A stretch of 64,000 bases of DNA from Stemphylium vesicarium (Eukaryota; Ascomycota; Dothideomycetes; Pleosporales; Pleosporaceae), in assembly GCA_004380135.1 (NCBI GenBank), contig QXCR01000008.1, positions 1 through 64,000 of the forward strand, read 5' to 3'. Numbering within the stretch: position 1 is the stretch's first letter; each line of letters opens with the position of its first letter. The notes beneath the pieces are model-generated. The model was given only the letters and a program-made list of their open reading frames with translations. It did no database searches and was not told where the DNA came from. A program made the position numbers and the translations under genes. Shown piece after piece: positions 12,417 to 25,400 of this stretch.

Positions 12417-13025
12417 GGTTGCGGTTTAGGTATTGCGTGCTGCGACAAGGTGGATGGTATGACGTGGGCAGGTTAATCGCGTTGCGGAGACAATGCGGGA
12501 GTGAGTGAACGGCGAGCCAAGCAATCAGGTGCAGCACGCGCGACGCAGCCAATCGGAGTGATTGCAACTACTAACCACCACCACCACCACCACCACGCGT
12601 CCCCTGTCCCATCATCATTGCAAGCCGACAGCGAAGGCTATGGCGTTTCAGCGAATGGACAAGTATCACCAATGGCGTCTCTTTCATCATGTAAGAGTTA
12701 CATACGGCCGTCGCAATAGGTTCGACTGAATTGGCCCCTTAGGTAGCCAATCCGGACGACGCCTGATCAGGGAGACAGCTGGCAAGAATGAAGTCAAGCG
12801 TAAATACCTGGGAATTTCGGAACACTGTCTGAGCTGCATTCTACCAACACAAATTACACCTCAACCCTGGTAACTTGCAGAGGTGAATGTCCCAAGTCAG
12901 TGTATTTGTCCCATGCACTACAAACGTCTAAAGCTTACCCTTTGAAGTCCAACGCACAATAACAGCGTGGAAAGCAGAGAGCGGCGAGCTTTCGAGGCCT
13001 ACAACCACAGGCTCCCTTACCTCCT
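12417..13025. promoter_or_regulatory. divergent promoter TAF10 / F-box gene, with CCA repeat
   Basis: About 0.6 kb between divergent starts. Contains a CCA trinucleotide tract at 12575-12596. No gene seen. Confidence 0.55.
12575..12596. repeat. (CCA)n microsatellite
   Basis: About seven consecutive CCA units in the intergenic region upstream of TAF10. A simple trinucleotide repeat. Confidence 0.85.
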
Positions 13026-14602
13026 ATGGCTCTGCTAACGGACTTACCCTTTGAAATCCTGTCGCTGATCTACAAGCTGCTTGGGAGTATTGACGATGTA
13101 CATTCCCTGGGGTTAACATGCCGTAAAACACATGGTGGCATTCACCAGCGCAGCAATTATTTGGCAATAATGCGCTCCGTCATTTCACACGCCCCTCAGC
13201 ACAGATACGATTTCCAGCTATCCAAGATGCTAGATTTGCGCCAGAACATCGTCACTCATTTTGACCAGAGCAGCTCTCGTTTGCCTGCAACCCAACCTCA
13301 AACTGGTCCCCTTAACTCCTGGGAGTCAGAGTTGTCGTCCGCGTTCCATCCCAGTATTCTCCCGAGTGACTGGCCTGAAAAAGTAATATGTGATGTGTTG
13401 GCTAGGTACCAGGGCCTCAGGGTCTTGGAAGAAGTTTGGTTAGCCAGACAGCTAGAGGTGCAGGATTACCTATCGACCGATGATACTCAAGATGCGCAAA
13501 AGCTCTTCGACAACTTCAACACCCTTGTCATCCGTGACCGACGCTTTCGAGACGGTCAGTTAGGAAGACGGTGCCAGCACACCCCTCATACCCAGTTCTA
13601 TAATGATCTGAACACCGATCAAAGAAGTAGATTCTATGCGGCTGTCATTCATGTCTGGCTTCTCAACGAAGTTCGATGGGTCCTCACGCATTTCGTATAC
13701 CCAACGGGCTTTGGGGTCCAGATCCAGATCCTAGAGAATTGCAAGGCGCTGCTCGCGAAAGAGCAAGCCACACCTCTACTTGACAATTTGGAACGGGATT
13801 CTATGTTCAAATTCTTGTACCACCACCTACTCCCGCGACATATCTTGTTCTTGGCAGACAGGGATTCGTCAAAGCTCCCGTTCACGTTCAAACGGGACGT
13901 TAGTGGGGACAAGAACTACTGCATCCGGTACGATTTTGCTTCCCCGCTATTTTGGGCAGTTCGTGATATATGCGCCTTTCTCGCCCAAGTCGCTGAGCAA
14001 AAGAGTGTGTCGAGCATCAGACTCAGGACCAGATGATTACACTCCACTGACTCATCACACATAGATTGTTTCAGGCATGCTTGATGGCAGGGCAAACGTA
14101 TTTTCAACCACCGGACTTGATCGATCTTGCGGTACGCTCCAGACTCAGCCACCAGACACCTTACCCGCTCATGACCATGCCCGCCTCGAGCGAGAAGTGG
14201 AGGTATCCAATGCCTCCCGCGATCCCACAGAATGTTGATCTTTGCAGCCAACGCTGGAAGCGGCCCATCCAGCAAAACTCGCTCGCTCACCTCTCCGTCA
14301 TCAACCGATCGTCCTTCCACCAGACAAGCCATACTAATAGCCAGTACGCAATCCAGCCGCCTACTCTTGGGCAAGCCCTTCTGAGATTACCCGACCACGC
14401 GAGCAGATATTTTGCCAGTCAAGCGATATCCGAGTTCCAGAAGGGAGAGATCTGGCGAGAAGGCATGAAGAATACCAATACGACCTTCCGCGAGTATTGG
14501 ATGGGCAAAACATGGGTCGTTTGGTGGTGGGCAGGTAGTGAGGACAAGGCAAGGATGAAGATGGAGAGGCTTCGGCAGAGCGATGGAAACGAAGGTTATT
14601 GA
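13026..14602 (+). CDS. F-box domain protein (C-terminal splice not resolved)
   Basis: Likely substrate receptor of an SCF ubiquitin ligase. The first exon starts at 13026 with MALLTDLPFEILSLIYKLLGSIDDVHSLGLTCR, a clear F-box (LP.EIL..I...L...D...L.LTCR). The exon stays open for 336 codons to a TGA at 14036. A second open stretch of about 530 nt ends at 14602 with EYWMGKTWVVWWWAGSEDKARMKMERLR, a Trp-rich tail that looks protein-coding. A CTGAC branch-like site and ACATAG/TTTCAG acceptors lie at about 14046-14075, so an intron there is likely. However, the best donor (GTGTGT near 14004) and the acceptors do not join these two frames cleanly. Either a weaker donor is used or there is a frameshift. 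The substrate is unknown. Confidence 0.65.
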
Positions 14603-16310
14603 TCATGTGGAGCTATTGTAGCATTTCTCAAACACCCTACAGGTATGGGAAGTTGCCGCTATCGTGTATTTGGGGTGTCCAAGGGCTCTCATTGCCATGA
14701 TTGAGCACAATCAAGCTAGGGGGCAAGAACGACATATGGCCATCATGTGGACTGCTGGTAGTCTCTTGTATTGCATCATCGAATAATTTTCGCACATGCT
14801 GCTAGCGTAATACACATGGATTAAAAGACTGCTACTGCCGCCTGCGGTGATTTCTCTGCGATAATTTATCGAGCAAGGACCTTTGGCTATATCGGTCATC
14901 AGCTGCTCCATGGGGCGCGTGCCTGAATATCGATGGATAATCTAGAAAGACTATCCCGGCTAATGAACAATCACGACCCCGGCTTTTTACGTCAAAACCG
15001 CTTTCCAAAAAAAGCCTTGGATTTTCCATTGCCCAAGGCACATATTCTTGGGAGATTCGTATATGACGGTTGAAAGTACCTACTCTGGCTGTTGTGGGTC
15101 TCGCTGCGTGCCTATTTTTGCATCTGCATGTCCTGAGACACGAGCGGGACGGGACGAGGCAACCCAGGATACGAGCGGCAACTGCATTATCCAAGAAAAC
15201 CATCACGCAAGCAAATCCTGAGTATGCCCGTCGTGCCTCCGAGGTCTCAATAATGTGGAGCGAGAAAGAGTTTAAAGTAAAAATACCATGGGAGAGCCTC
15301 AGCGACAATCGACGATGGAGCTGCATATCTAGAATGGGGGCCAGGCGTGATGCGGCCAAACCCGATTGGATTTAATAGATGCAAAACAGAGCGTTCAAGG
15401 CCAAGACGTGGAACTTGGTGAATCACAAGGCGCACTGAGACGGAATGACGGGTGAAGCTGTGGCGGCGGTGTTGGTAGTCGCAGTGCTGTGTGAGGCGCC
15501 CATGACGATTATCATGTGCATGGAATTTGTTTCGGTCTTGCTGGAACAAGTTAAGAGCAGACAGATGAGATTGGCATCGGCAGCGTTATCAGTGCCGATG
15601 CATTGGTCTTGGCGGGCGGATGGGTGCTGGGAGACATAGTGGTGCTCTGTTAGAGCGGAGATGCACGACATTTGCGGACTAGTAGGCGCGTAGCAGCATG
15701 CATCCATGGAAGCAGCCTTGTATAATGCCACATCAAGACAGTGAGATGAGGGCTAGTATATTGCAGACAAGCAATACGACGGTCGCGTCCTCGGCAAGAC
15801 TCGGAAGGTCAATGGCCGCGATTCCGTTTTCCCGCCTGGCACAAGGATCCGTAGATGGCGCTCGCTCGTGCTGCCGACATGGCAAAGGAACCTGGAATTG
15901 CCGACACGGCCCTCACCGAAGCGCCCGATGTTGGAGGCCAATTGGGCTTCAGCGGGCGAGGCTGCTGCAGTGCAGTGGTCAGTCAGCCTGCAAGACACGC
16001 AGTGAGGTGTCGACAGGCAGCCATCTGGAGAGCGTGTGAGCATCCTCTGGAGAGCAAATGAGGGGTCAAGTGGCTCGCGAGACGTCATTGGCGTGTTGAA
16101 AGCGCGTCAGACTCCAATGGTCGAAATCCAAAAGGCAGCACCACGATGGGGGTGAAAGGCAGCTAGGCACCACGAATACAGTGCTGGCGGTACAGGCGGC
16201 GTGTCATCTGCTAGCATTTCGCAAGCCCGCGCCTCGGGAGCTGGGCGAGGGAAATGGTGAATGCGCCGAGTAGCGTGGGCTGTCGGGTTCTTTTAGAGCA
16301 CCACCTTAAC
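14603..16310. other. gene-poor intergenic stretch
   Basis: About 1.7 kb with only short open frames. One (15070-15375) begins with a hydrophobic stretch but has no ATG. I see no supportable gene or RNA. Confidence 0.45.
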
Positions 16311-17357
16311 GAAGAAAAATTCGCGCTTGAAAGTGACCCTCTTCTTCCCACCTGCGCTTGCATCTCCCGCACACACGACTGTCAATTTTGTCTTCTGGCG
16401 CCCGGTCTGCCTTGATACCGTCGCATACGACCCTCAACGCCGCCTCAGCCCGCTCCGTCGTCGTTGCTCGTACGCCAGACTCGCCTGTAGCATCGACCCT
16501 CGTGTGCCTGGAGCCCGTACCTCATCTGCAACTCCGCACCCTCATTCTCTACCGACACCACCGCCGCCGACGCTCCTGATACCTACGTCTGTATCTGCTT
16601 CCACGCCGACTCGCCTTTTCGAGTCTGCCCAGAAAAAAACACACAGTCTACCTAGATCTGTTCCAGAGGTTAGTTCTGCGCATACTACGAGCATGCCCGC
16701 CGCACGCTTGCTACCTGCTTCCTCCGCGCCCGGAGCCCGTTGAGCAACCCCGCGCAATGTTTTTCCCCCATCATGTGCCCTGGGGTTGCCCCCAGCAGCC
16801 TCTACTGTCTTGCTCGCACTTTCTACCGCTTAACCACCCATGGTCCACTCAGTCGTTTGCGACCTGTTGTGCGCTCCCAGGCTTCCCTCCGTAACCGCCC
16901 CACGTCACAACTTCACATTACAACGGCTCAGGACCCTCTCCGCTTACCATCCTCGCTTTCTATTCGTCACTACCTGCGTTCCGAAATTTTTGAAAATCTT
17001 TGCTAACACCAATTATCGCAGCAAGTACCAGACACCTCAAGTCTCTACAGGCTGTGCTCGGAAGTGTCTACTTTTCCCAGTTTGTGTGAGATCGCCTCGG
17101 TTACGAGCCAACGTCAACGACATTATTAGCTCTCGGTCACAGTAGAGCTACCACAAACCACCTTCGTTCCCTCGCCAATCCAAAGTCTTGGTAGCAGCAA
17201 AGAGAGTTGCGTGCGGGGAGGTCAACACATACCTCTCCGGACATACCAGCACCCACACCTGTTGGTCAGCTCACCGCAGCGCTCCCACCGGGGATTCTAA
17301 GCGCTTACCTCGCCTCACACGTCGAACTGTAGCCGAGATCCAGACACAAAATTCGCA
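16311..17357 (+). promoter_or_regulatory. long C/T-rich leader of the La-domain gene
   Basis: About 1 kb of strongly pyrimidine-rich plus-strand sequence directly upstream of the La-domain start, with several upstream ATGs. Such long CT-rich leaders are typical of highly expressed fungal mRNAs with long 5' untranslated regions; an intron in the leader is possible. The extent is inferred from composition only. Confidence 0.45.
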
Positions 17358-20300
17358 ATGGCATCAACGTTCTCATATGCGCAAGCCGCGAAAGGTGTTT
17401 CTACACCCACCACCACGAGCAAGCCGACATCCGGCTCCGCTACCCCAGCCAAGGACGCAAAGACCGGCTCTGGCTCAGACGCCAATTCCTCACCAGCAAA
17501 CTGGGCAGAAGACAACGAAACAGAGTCGCGCCCCGAGCAGCCCGCAGGAGCCGGCGAGGCGCGACCAGAGCGATCGGCGTCCACTGCAGCAAAGTCTTCG
17601 CAGCCTGCTGATGCTTCCAACGTTTCCTCGCCAGATCTCGGGGCCTCATCTTCGTCGACTGTGACCAAGGATGACGACGTATCCTCGATACCGAACACTG
17701 CGTCCGAATCCACCACCTGGGATAACAAGTCTCAAGCCTCTACTTCGGTCGAAAAGTCGGCAGAGCCGGTTGAGAAGACCTCCGAAAAGGTCAAGAAGGG
17801 CAAGAATGCAGTCGCAAAGGCCCTTCATGAGGCACCGGTGCCTAGCGTCAACCCATGGAAGCTACGGGCTGACGAGATGAAGTCCAAGGTGCCCAAGGTT
17901 GCTCCAAACGGAGTTTCGCAGGGGCCAAATGGAGCCCAGGCGAAGAAGAGTGATTCAATAGCCCAGGACAAGGCAGTGAATGGCGACAGCAGGAACAAGA
18001 GCCGAAGTGAAGGCGCTTCAGGTCGAAGAGACGTCAAGGGCGATGCTGACGTCAGGAACGGCGCAAAAGGCAGGTTCCCTGAAAAGGACACAAAGTCGAC
18101 ATTGAGTGTGCTACCCCCGCCGCCGAACCGTGACCAGGAGTCATGGCCAACCCCAGACACCGCGATCGATGAGGACCGCAAGAAGGCCCAAGAGAAGGGC
18201 GACAAGGGCGAAAAGGCGGAGAAAGAGCGCAAAGACGGCACTTCTACTAGCAAGCAGGAGTGGGTGAAAATCCCATATACACCATCCGTTGTGTTCAACA
18301 CGCCTTTGCCCAATGCTGCCAATGCGAGGAGAGGTGGTAGACCCGGAGGACGCGGTGTAGCGCAGGCTGGTGGCAGGCCTACCAACTTCAGCAATGGTGC
18401 TGAGCAGCTGGAGAAGGACGGATCGGCACCGAATGGTGAACAAACAAGGGCAGCCGCACAAGATGCACCTACCAAGACGAAGCGCACTGGTAGTGCGGCG
18501 TCTCCTACATTGAGGAATCAGCTTCCCGTGACCAACGGAGATGGCGCTGCAAAGACCAACGGCCACGCAGCCGCAGAGTCCGAGACCCACGCTAGGGGCT
18601 CAGCGCAGGTACCGCATCAGAATGGTGCTTACCCCCGCCAGTACCCCAACAAGCCTCACAAGGGCCGCAGAGGCGATTTCCACGGTGCTGGAGAGCGAAG
18701 GAGAGACGGTGCATCGTCACCCACCAAGGATAACACCTGGACTCCTGCTGGAACGCAGGGAGATGCTCCCACAGATGGGGAGCGTCGTGCTCCCTCTTAC
18801 CAGGATGGTTCCCACGGACACTCGAAGCGTTTCAGTTCGTTTTCCAGCGCCCGTGAGCGGGGCCGTGGAGGTGGTCGCGGTGCTCGTGGAGGCTACACAA
18901 ATGGCCATCACTACACCAATGGCCATTCTACATCGAGCTTCCCCCTCGGACCACGATCGCCTACAACTTTCGTTCCTGAGAGCAACAGTTTCTTCCCCGC
19001 TTCCCAGACCAAGTACAGTCGAAACAGCCATCGGACACAGTCGCTCACTGCTGATCCGTACCGGTACCAACCCTACCAGAATGGATACCCAGTCGCTCCA
19101 CTGCAGACGTCCCACGACATGTATTCCTATGGCATGGTTCAGCCGATGAGTGCTGGCGCACCGTTCAGCCCATTCGGGTTTGACCAGTCTTATGTTTTCG
19201 GCCTGCTCACCACCCAAGTGTAAGCACTGTGTCACCACGTTAACCAGCCCTTGCTAACAGTATATCAGGGAGTACTACTTTTCCGTTGACAACCTGCTGA
19301 AGGACATGTATTTGCGTCGTCATATGGACTCTCAGGGTTTCGTTTCACTGGAGTTCATTGCTGGATTTAATCGAATCAAGCACCTGTCACCCGACGTCGA
19401 CATGATCAGGCTCGTCTGCCAGCAGTCCAAAGCTATCGAGTACCGCACCAGCGAAAACGGTCAGGATCGATTGCGCACTAAGGATAACTGGGCACAATGG
19501 GTGCTCCCCATGGAGGACCGCGACCCGTCGGCGCAAAACGAGGGCCCAAAGGAGCTCAACCAGCCTCAAGTTCCCCACCCTGCAGGCTTCGATCCCTCGA
19601 ATCCTCCCCAGTGGCCTACAATGTCTCCTGGATTTCCTATGAGTCCTTACGGAACTGATGGCACATTTCCTCAGGTACACGGGTTCCATCCCGTTTCCCA
19701 AGATGCTGGGCTGGCGCCGACCGAAAGCGTAGTCAACGGTACGCCTACTGAAGAGGCGAATGGCGCGGCTATCTCGAACGGTCACCCAGTCGAGAGCTCG
19801 ACAAAGGCTGTGAGTGGAGAACCTGATTCTTTTTCTGACGTGCAACTCGACAGCTTGACAGTCATTGTTCGCAAGCAAGACCAGTCGCAAAAAGCGTCGC
19901 CTCCTTCTTTTCCACGAACATTTTCTAATGGCTCCATCGATAGTAAACATGGCGCGCCAGATGAACCAGAGAAGTCGATCTCATGTCAATTGAAATTCAA
20001 TGGGGCCAGCTCTCCCAATGGGTAAGTCGGTGCTCCAAGCCCTTCCACAGCACATGCGCCAACAACGTTCGCACCCTTCGCACTTTTCAGCACAATCAAG
20101 TGCTGAAAAGCATCGAGACCAATCTTCTCAAACGTCCTACACTCACACGCGGTTGAACATAATACCCTGTGCACAAGCTAATCACCAAAGTAGTGGCGTT
20201 GATGAGCGCCCTCAACAATCGACTCCCCCTCCTGTTCGCCTCTACTGGGTCAAGGACCAAGACCGCCCAGTTCATTCCATTCCTTTTGATTCTTCGCACG

Positions 20301-20719
20301 AGTCGTATCATCACCTTCGGTCAAAAGCTCTCCAACAGCGCTTGGACTCCTCCATTGGTACAACTCCTTACGACATGAACGTTCTCTATCAATTCTGGTC
20401 ACATTTCTTGATTCGGAATTTCAACCGATCGATGTACGACGAATTCCGCCATTTGGCATTCGAAGACGCCGTCCACCGGGGGGCGGACCTTGGCATTTCA
20501 AATTTGATAAAGTTTTATGGCGCGTCTTTACTATCGCCGCAGGGTGCAATTCGACGGCAGGTCGCTTCTGACTACGTTGAACTGATCAACACAGAGGACG
20601 GGGGTCAGGCTTTCGAACAGCTGCAGTCGGCCGTTCGCAGTGGTGGCATTGACCCTGAGAGTTGGAGGCGCATCCATGACTTGCTTGATGCAAAGACCTT
20701 GGCTCAACTGGCAGCATAA
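17358..20719 (+). CDS. La-domain RNA-binding protein, Sro9/LARP1 type
   Basis: RNA-binding protein of the LARP1/Sro9 group, which binds mRNA and ribosomes and influences translation and mRNA stability in the cytoplasm. Exons: 17358-19219, 19269-20021, 20191-20719, giving 1047 aa with exact closure (the last acceptor could be 3 nt further on). Residues 1-600 are disordered, with an N-terminal MASTFSYAQAAKG and RGG/GRGG patches near 495-515. The La motif is at about 620-700: VEYYFSVDNLLKDMYLRRHM, then GFVSLEFIAGFNRIK, and a RTKDNWAQWVLP tail. The C-terminus (about 870-1010) has LYQFWSHFLIRNFN, YDEFRHLAFEDA and LIKFYGASL, resembling the DM15 (LARP1) helical repeats that bind the mRNA cap in animal LARP1. 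A La motif plus DM15-like region supports LARP1 rather than genuine La. Confidence 0.9.
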
Positions 20720-21761
20720 ATCCTTAATGTTGTCTGATGGCTTTCGTCGGGCATTGTAGCATTGGCAAGGACTGAGGATTCTCCATGCTCTTTCCACAAG
20801 CCGCGGTCTGTTGCTTTTGATTCTCCCTGCAAATTCCCTGGTTGTTCTTACATCAACAAAAGTTCATGTTCTGGCGTTCTAATAAGGTCGGTGGTCCATC
20901 ACATGTTTTCGATAGACCCCTTTGCACACATTTTTGGTTTTCCTTAATGTTCACACGAATTACATTCCAACACGATACGAAATACCCTTCAAAGGATCTG
21001 GTTTCCCCTCTTCTCCTGGATCTACGGGCTCTGTGCAGGGTTCCAAAGCATTGAAAGCTGGCGTCTTGTGCGGTTGTTTTTCTTGCATTTCATCACCCCC
21101 CGCACACAAACCTCAGAAGGCAGTTTTCTCCCCTCAGGCATAGCGGCATCGATTTCAGTTTCTTTACGTGTGGGCATGACTTCTCTAGCTCCACTATCCC
21201 CTACCGTAAAGTATATAAAAGACGGTCTGCAAGGCTCGTGTTTGTGGGCTAGGCTTTGTAAAAGTACGAGATGGAAGATTTTTTTCAGCTGTCATATCTC
21301 TCATTTGTGCGATCAGAATGAGTGAGGATTGTGGGTTTCTCGAATTTGATTCATTGTTTTGTCGGCTAGGTACGTTTACAATTTCTGGCGTTCCTCGCTC
21401 GTAGCCGAGAACCCTTGGCTCCATACATGCATGAGGAAAAGCCTCGTCGGCATTATGACTCACACAAATTCACAGAGTGTGAGCTGAAGACTGTCAACAC
21501 GAGTGCTCTGAAGCACAGTCATTGACGCGCTTTCAGACTACTTAAAGCATGTTTTATGTGCTTCCGAAAACGGCGGACCATTGGGTGTTGCGGGGTTGCA
21601 AGTCGGTGAATGAGTTGGCATGTGATCGTCGTCATTGCTCGGCGTTTCAGACCCTCAGTCCCGATCCCGGTGGCGACATCGCCCTGCGCCTCATTAACGT
21701 ACCCTTCCCCACACTTTAACTCCTCTCAGCCCTCTCCCCTTCTTGGTAACACAACCTCATC
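20720..21761. other. intergenic region with 3' UTR of the La-domain gene
   Basis: About 1 kb without a supportable gene. The T-rich first part is probably the La-domain 3' untranslated region; the last 150 bp, rich in CCTCTC, is the leader of the next gene. Confidence 0.5.
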
Positions 21762-23149
21762 ATGGCACCGGCCGTGGTGCATTTACATAGACTGGTGGTC
21801 AAGAACGCGAAAGCGTTCAAGTAAGTTCGTTCCGCTTTTCACCGAGGCCATGTACTGACAGACGAAGGACCGCCTGGAAACACGCTGCGAAGCTCGTCCA
21901 GAAACAACTACCGGAATCCGCACGACCTGCAGATGCAGTTCTGCAACCCATTCTCGCTCGAAATGCCCCCAAGCATCCTCTTCACCGCATCGCCTACTTG
22001 AAGCAGAGCAAAGGCCGATGGTACACTACCCACAGCCAGATTAGTGCCGCAGTTCGACGATTCACCACTTCTGCTGCTCGCAACTCTGGCGTGAAGTACG
22101 ACAAGAGTTCGTTTCCCACATCTCGAATTGGAAGCATTGTCAACGCTCAAGCTGGCCGCGCGCCTTTTGCGTCGACGCTTCGACCCAACCTGACTGGTGG
22201 CACACTTGGACGAACCGCGGGAGGTTACGGCTGGGGCTCCGGCAGAGCTGGAGGCGCTCGATACTTCTCTCATGGTCCCGCAGCTCCTGCGCAGGTCATT
22301 AACAACGTCTCGCAGGCTGTACGAGCCTTCCTTGTCGGCGGAAACAAGGCCCAATTCGACGGCGTCAACTCTCACAATGGCGAGAAGCGCTTCAAAACTG
22401 TTTCAGTGCTTCAGGATCAAGCCAGCCGCACTCTGAACAAGACTCCCAAGGCCAGCCCTGGATCCTATATCAGCTTCAACATCAACCCTACCGTCACCGC
22501 TCTTACTCCCCTCAAGGCCGTCAAGGGCTTCACCTCGTTCGCCCAGGAGAAGGAGACCTTGAACGCCGAGGGTCTTTTGGATGTTTTGTCTGTTGATTTC
22601 TCACGTGCAGTCAAGGAACTGGCAGCCGTTCTGAAGGACATACAGCGACTTGCAGCATTAGGAGATCTACCTATATCGTACGAAAACTCGGTCCTAAAGG
22701 TTCACTTCCCTGGTTGCGACGCGCAAACCGTGGAGACAATTTGCAACGACTTCGAAGTATCACGGGGTACGATACATGAAGACGAAGAATTCAGCTCGTT
22801 TGTCGGCTCTGACATTGCGCTGCTCTTCCCGTTCGCGCCAAGCCAGACGCCTTCTGAATGTTCCTTCTTCGAGAAACCAGTCGCGAACCGCCAGCATGTA
22901 CAACCCAACATCGACTGGGCCAACATGCTCTCACCCTCTGTCACCGAATCAGAAGGCTTCGCCACACCCTCAGAATGCAGCTACGACCAGCTGGATGACT
23001 TTATGACTGAACAAAACCCATGGCTGTCGGTGTCGTCACCTTCAGGGTACGACAGTTTGCATACGAGTGAAGCCGACGAGATGGACATGGAGACACCGAT
23101 GGAGTACCAGGGCTTTGATGGCATGTACCGGTTCATGTCTCAGTGTTGA
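21762..23149 (+). CDS. conserved fungal protein, probably mitochondrial, unknown function
   Basis: Exons: 21762-21820 and 21868-23149, giving 446 aa with exact closure (an acceptor 6 nt earlier is also in frame). The first 80 residues are basic and amphipathic with few acids (MAPAVVHLHRLVVKNAKAF, then WKHAAKLVQKQL, then RWYTTHSQISAAVRRFTT), which fits a mitochondrial presequence. A Gly/Arg-rich patch (GYGWGSGRAGGARYFSHGPAAPAQVINNVSQAV is cut here to GYGWGSGRAGGARYF) precedes a conserved central domain with FLVGGNKAQFDG and SYISFNINP. The C-terminus is acidic and Ser/Pro-rich. I recall relatives being labelled casein kinase II beta-like, but no CK2-beta zinc finger is visible, so I do not adopt that name. 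Confidence 0.75.
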
Positions 23150-23786
23150 TCAAGACGGATGCACTGAAGAAAGCGTTGATGAATGATGATACCTATTGGC
23201 TTAGATTGATGTAACGGCGTTTGGCATTCTTTCCTCTCCTATGTAAACACAGAAACACTTGAACGAATCAAACTTGTTCGAACTTAGCATTGGGGTTGTC
23301 ATTGACTTTGGAAATTGCATATGCCTCGGCTTGGCTCCGCAGCTGCGAAGTGGGATCCTTTGCCCGCTCTGTGACTCTACCTGATTCATCGTCATCACCG
23401 TACAACCAGAAGGGCCGCTCGCGGGTATCTTTGACATTTTACCACTCCGTCCCGCGATGTATTAACCGGATCCAGGATGGCGCACCCGGGACCGATTGTG
23501 AACTGGTTCCAGTACGTAAGAGAGGTCGGGTTGCTTATTCCCGGGTAATGGCGCAGGCGACAAAAATCTCCACTTTACGCTTCCAACCTCGGGAGGCGTG
23601 CAATAGGGCTATAGCTCCTCGCAATGGCAGTCAAAACCTTTCAGCATGAAATTACATTCTGGTCCCTGGACTTGACGTGCATTCTGAACTGCTGTTGATC
23701 TGTTTGGTTGTGACGTGGGTGGAGAAGAACAACTCTAGCAAGTATATTTATTTCCGGGGCAAGAGTAAGAGTCAACAAGTAAGACT
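23150..23786. other. intergenic region
   Basis: About 640 bp between two plus-strand genes: the 3' untranslated region of the upstream gene and the promoter of the transporter gene. No further feature seen. Confidence 0.5.
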
Positions 23787-25400
23787 ATGGACACTGGGGC
23801 TTCAACAGGATTTGATAAAGAGGAGGGCGTGCATGAAGAGTCTGGAATAGAAATGTCGGGGAAGAGGAAAGGTGGTGGCGAAGTCGCACAGGAGTCTGAG
23901 ATCCACGGCATCGCAAAGCGAGAAGATGACTTGATCGAGCAAGAGACAGCAAAGCACACACCGGCCAACCCAGCAGTGGAAGAGAAGAAAGTCGACTTGC
24001 CGCCGAACGGAGGCTACGGTTGGGTATGCGTCGCAGCCGTCGCAACGATCAATGGCCACACATGGGGGTTGAATTCTGCCTACGCCGTTTTCCTAGCATA
24101 CTACCTCGCAAACGACATTTTCCCTGGCGCCACGCCACTCCAGTATGCCTTCATCGGCGGACTATCAATATCGCAAGCGCTCATTGTATCGCCCATCGCT
24201 ACCTTGACGACTCGTCGTTTCGGCACGCGGACGACGCTGTTCATTGGCGTAGCATTCGAGACGGCTTCCTTCATCGGAGCGAGTTTTGCGACACAGATAT
24301 GGCATCTATTTCTCACCCAGGGTATCTGCTTTGGTTGGGGTATGGGGTTCTTGTTTGTGGGGTCTGTTGGTATTGCTGCGCAGTGGTTTACGACGCATCG
24401 TAGTCTCGCGAACGGTTGGTAAGTCTTGTGTTGTACGGAAGGCCTGTGAGACATACACGCTGACTGGGTCTCCTCACTTCTACAGTTGCGCTGCCGGCTC
24501 TGGCCTTGGTGGCCTTGTATACTCGCTTTCCGCACAAGCCATGATTCGGAACATTGGCCTTCCGTGGGCTTTCCGCACACTGGCTGTCATAGCTTTTGTG
24601 GCGAATACAGCGAGTTCGCTACTTATCCGCGACCGAAACAAGCAGATTGGAAGCAGTCAGCTAGGCTTCGACTACAGGCTTTTCAGGAAACCGCAGTTCC
24701 TGGGCCTGTTGACATTTGGGTTCTTGTCTATGCTGGGATATGTTGTGCTGCTATTCTCTCTTCCGAACTATGCGAAGACCATCGGGCTTACGTCTCAGCA
24801 AGGCAGTATTATCGGTGCTATATTTAACCTGGGTCAAGCTCTTGGGAGACCGCCTATTGGATACTTCTCCGATTCTATCGGCAGACTCAACATGGCAACT
24901 ACTATGACATTCCTTAGCGGTCTCTTTTGTCTGGTGACTTGGATGTTTGCGAAGAGCTTTGGGGTGTTGATCTTCTTCAGTCTGGTGGGGGGCATGGTGG
25001 CTGGGACGTTCTGGGCCACAGCAGCTCCGGTTACGACAGAGGTTATGGGGCTGAGAGATTTGCCAAGTGCGTTGAGCATTACTTGGTTGGTACTGGTGTT
25101 GCCCACCACATGTAAGCTTGCTTTCCCTTTACTTCGGGATGTTTGCTGACAATCACCGCAGTCTCTGAGGCTATTGGCCTTGAGATCGTAGCTTTCAATG
25201 GTGGCTCTTATACGGGTGCCATTCTGTTTACTGGGTGGATGTACATTGGCGCGGCAGTCCTCTTGTGGTTGGTGAGAACGTGGAAGATTGGCGAGGATGA
25301 AGAGAATGAAGCGGCAGTGGGAAAGAGTGGAGAGGAGTCTGCTGCTGTGTCTGGAAAAAGTCCGTTTGCGAAGAGGATGTTCATGGTGAGGAAAGTCTAA
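23787..25400 (+). CDS. MFS transporter, monocarboxylate-transporter-like (MCT/SLC16)
   Basis: Plasma-membrane major facilitator of the fungal monocarboxylate-permease-like group. Exons: 23787-24418, 24486-25111, 25162-25400, giving 498 aa with exact closure. An acidic cytosolic N-terminus (about 70 residues) leads into PPNGGYGWVCV, the MCT family signature ([D/E]GG[W/F][G/A]W). There are about 12 hydrophobic segments in two halves, separated by a loop with SSLLIRDRNKQIG and FRKPQFLGL. GYFSDSIGRLN is the loop motif between TM8 and TM9. Fungal members have diverse or unknown substrates (monocarboxylates, riboflavin, others), so the substrate is not assigned. The C-terminal tail is short, charged and cytosolic. 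Confidence 0.9.

Noticed and set aside
15070..15375. Frame with hydrophobic start resembling a signal peptide
   Set aside because: Begins with TTG, no ATG, no homologue recognised.
21762..23149. Casein kinase II beta subunit label
   Set aside because: No CK2-beta zinc finger or acidic loop is visible; the name would be an unsupported transfer.
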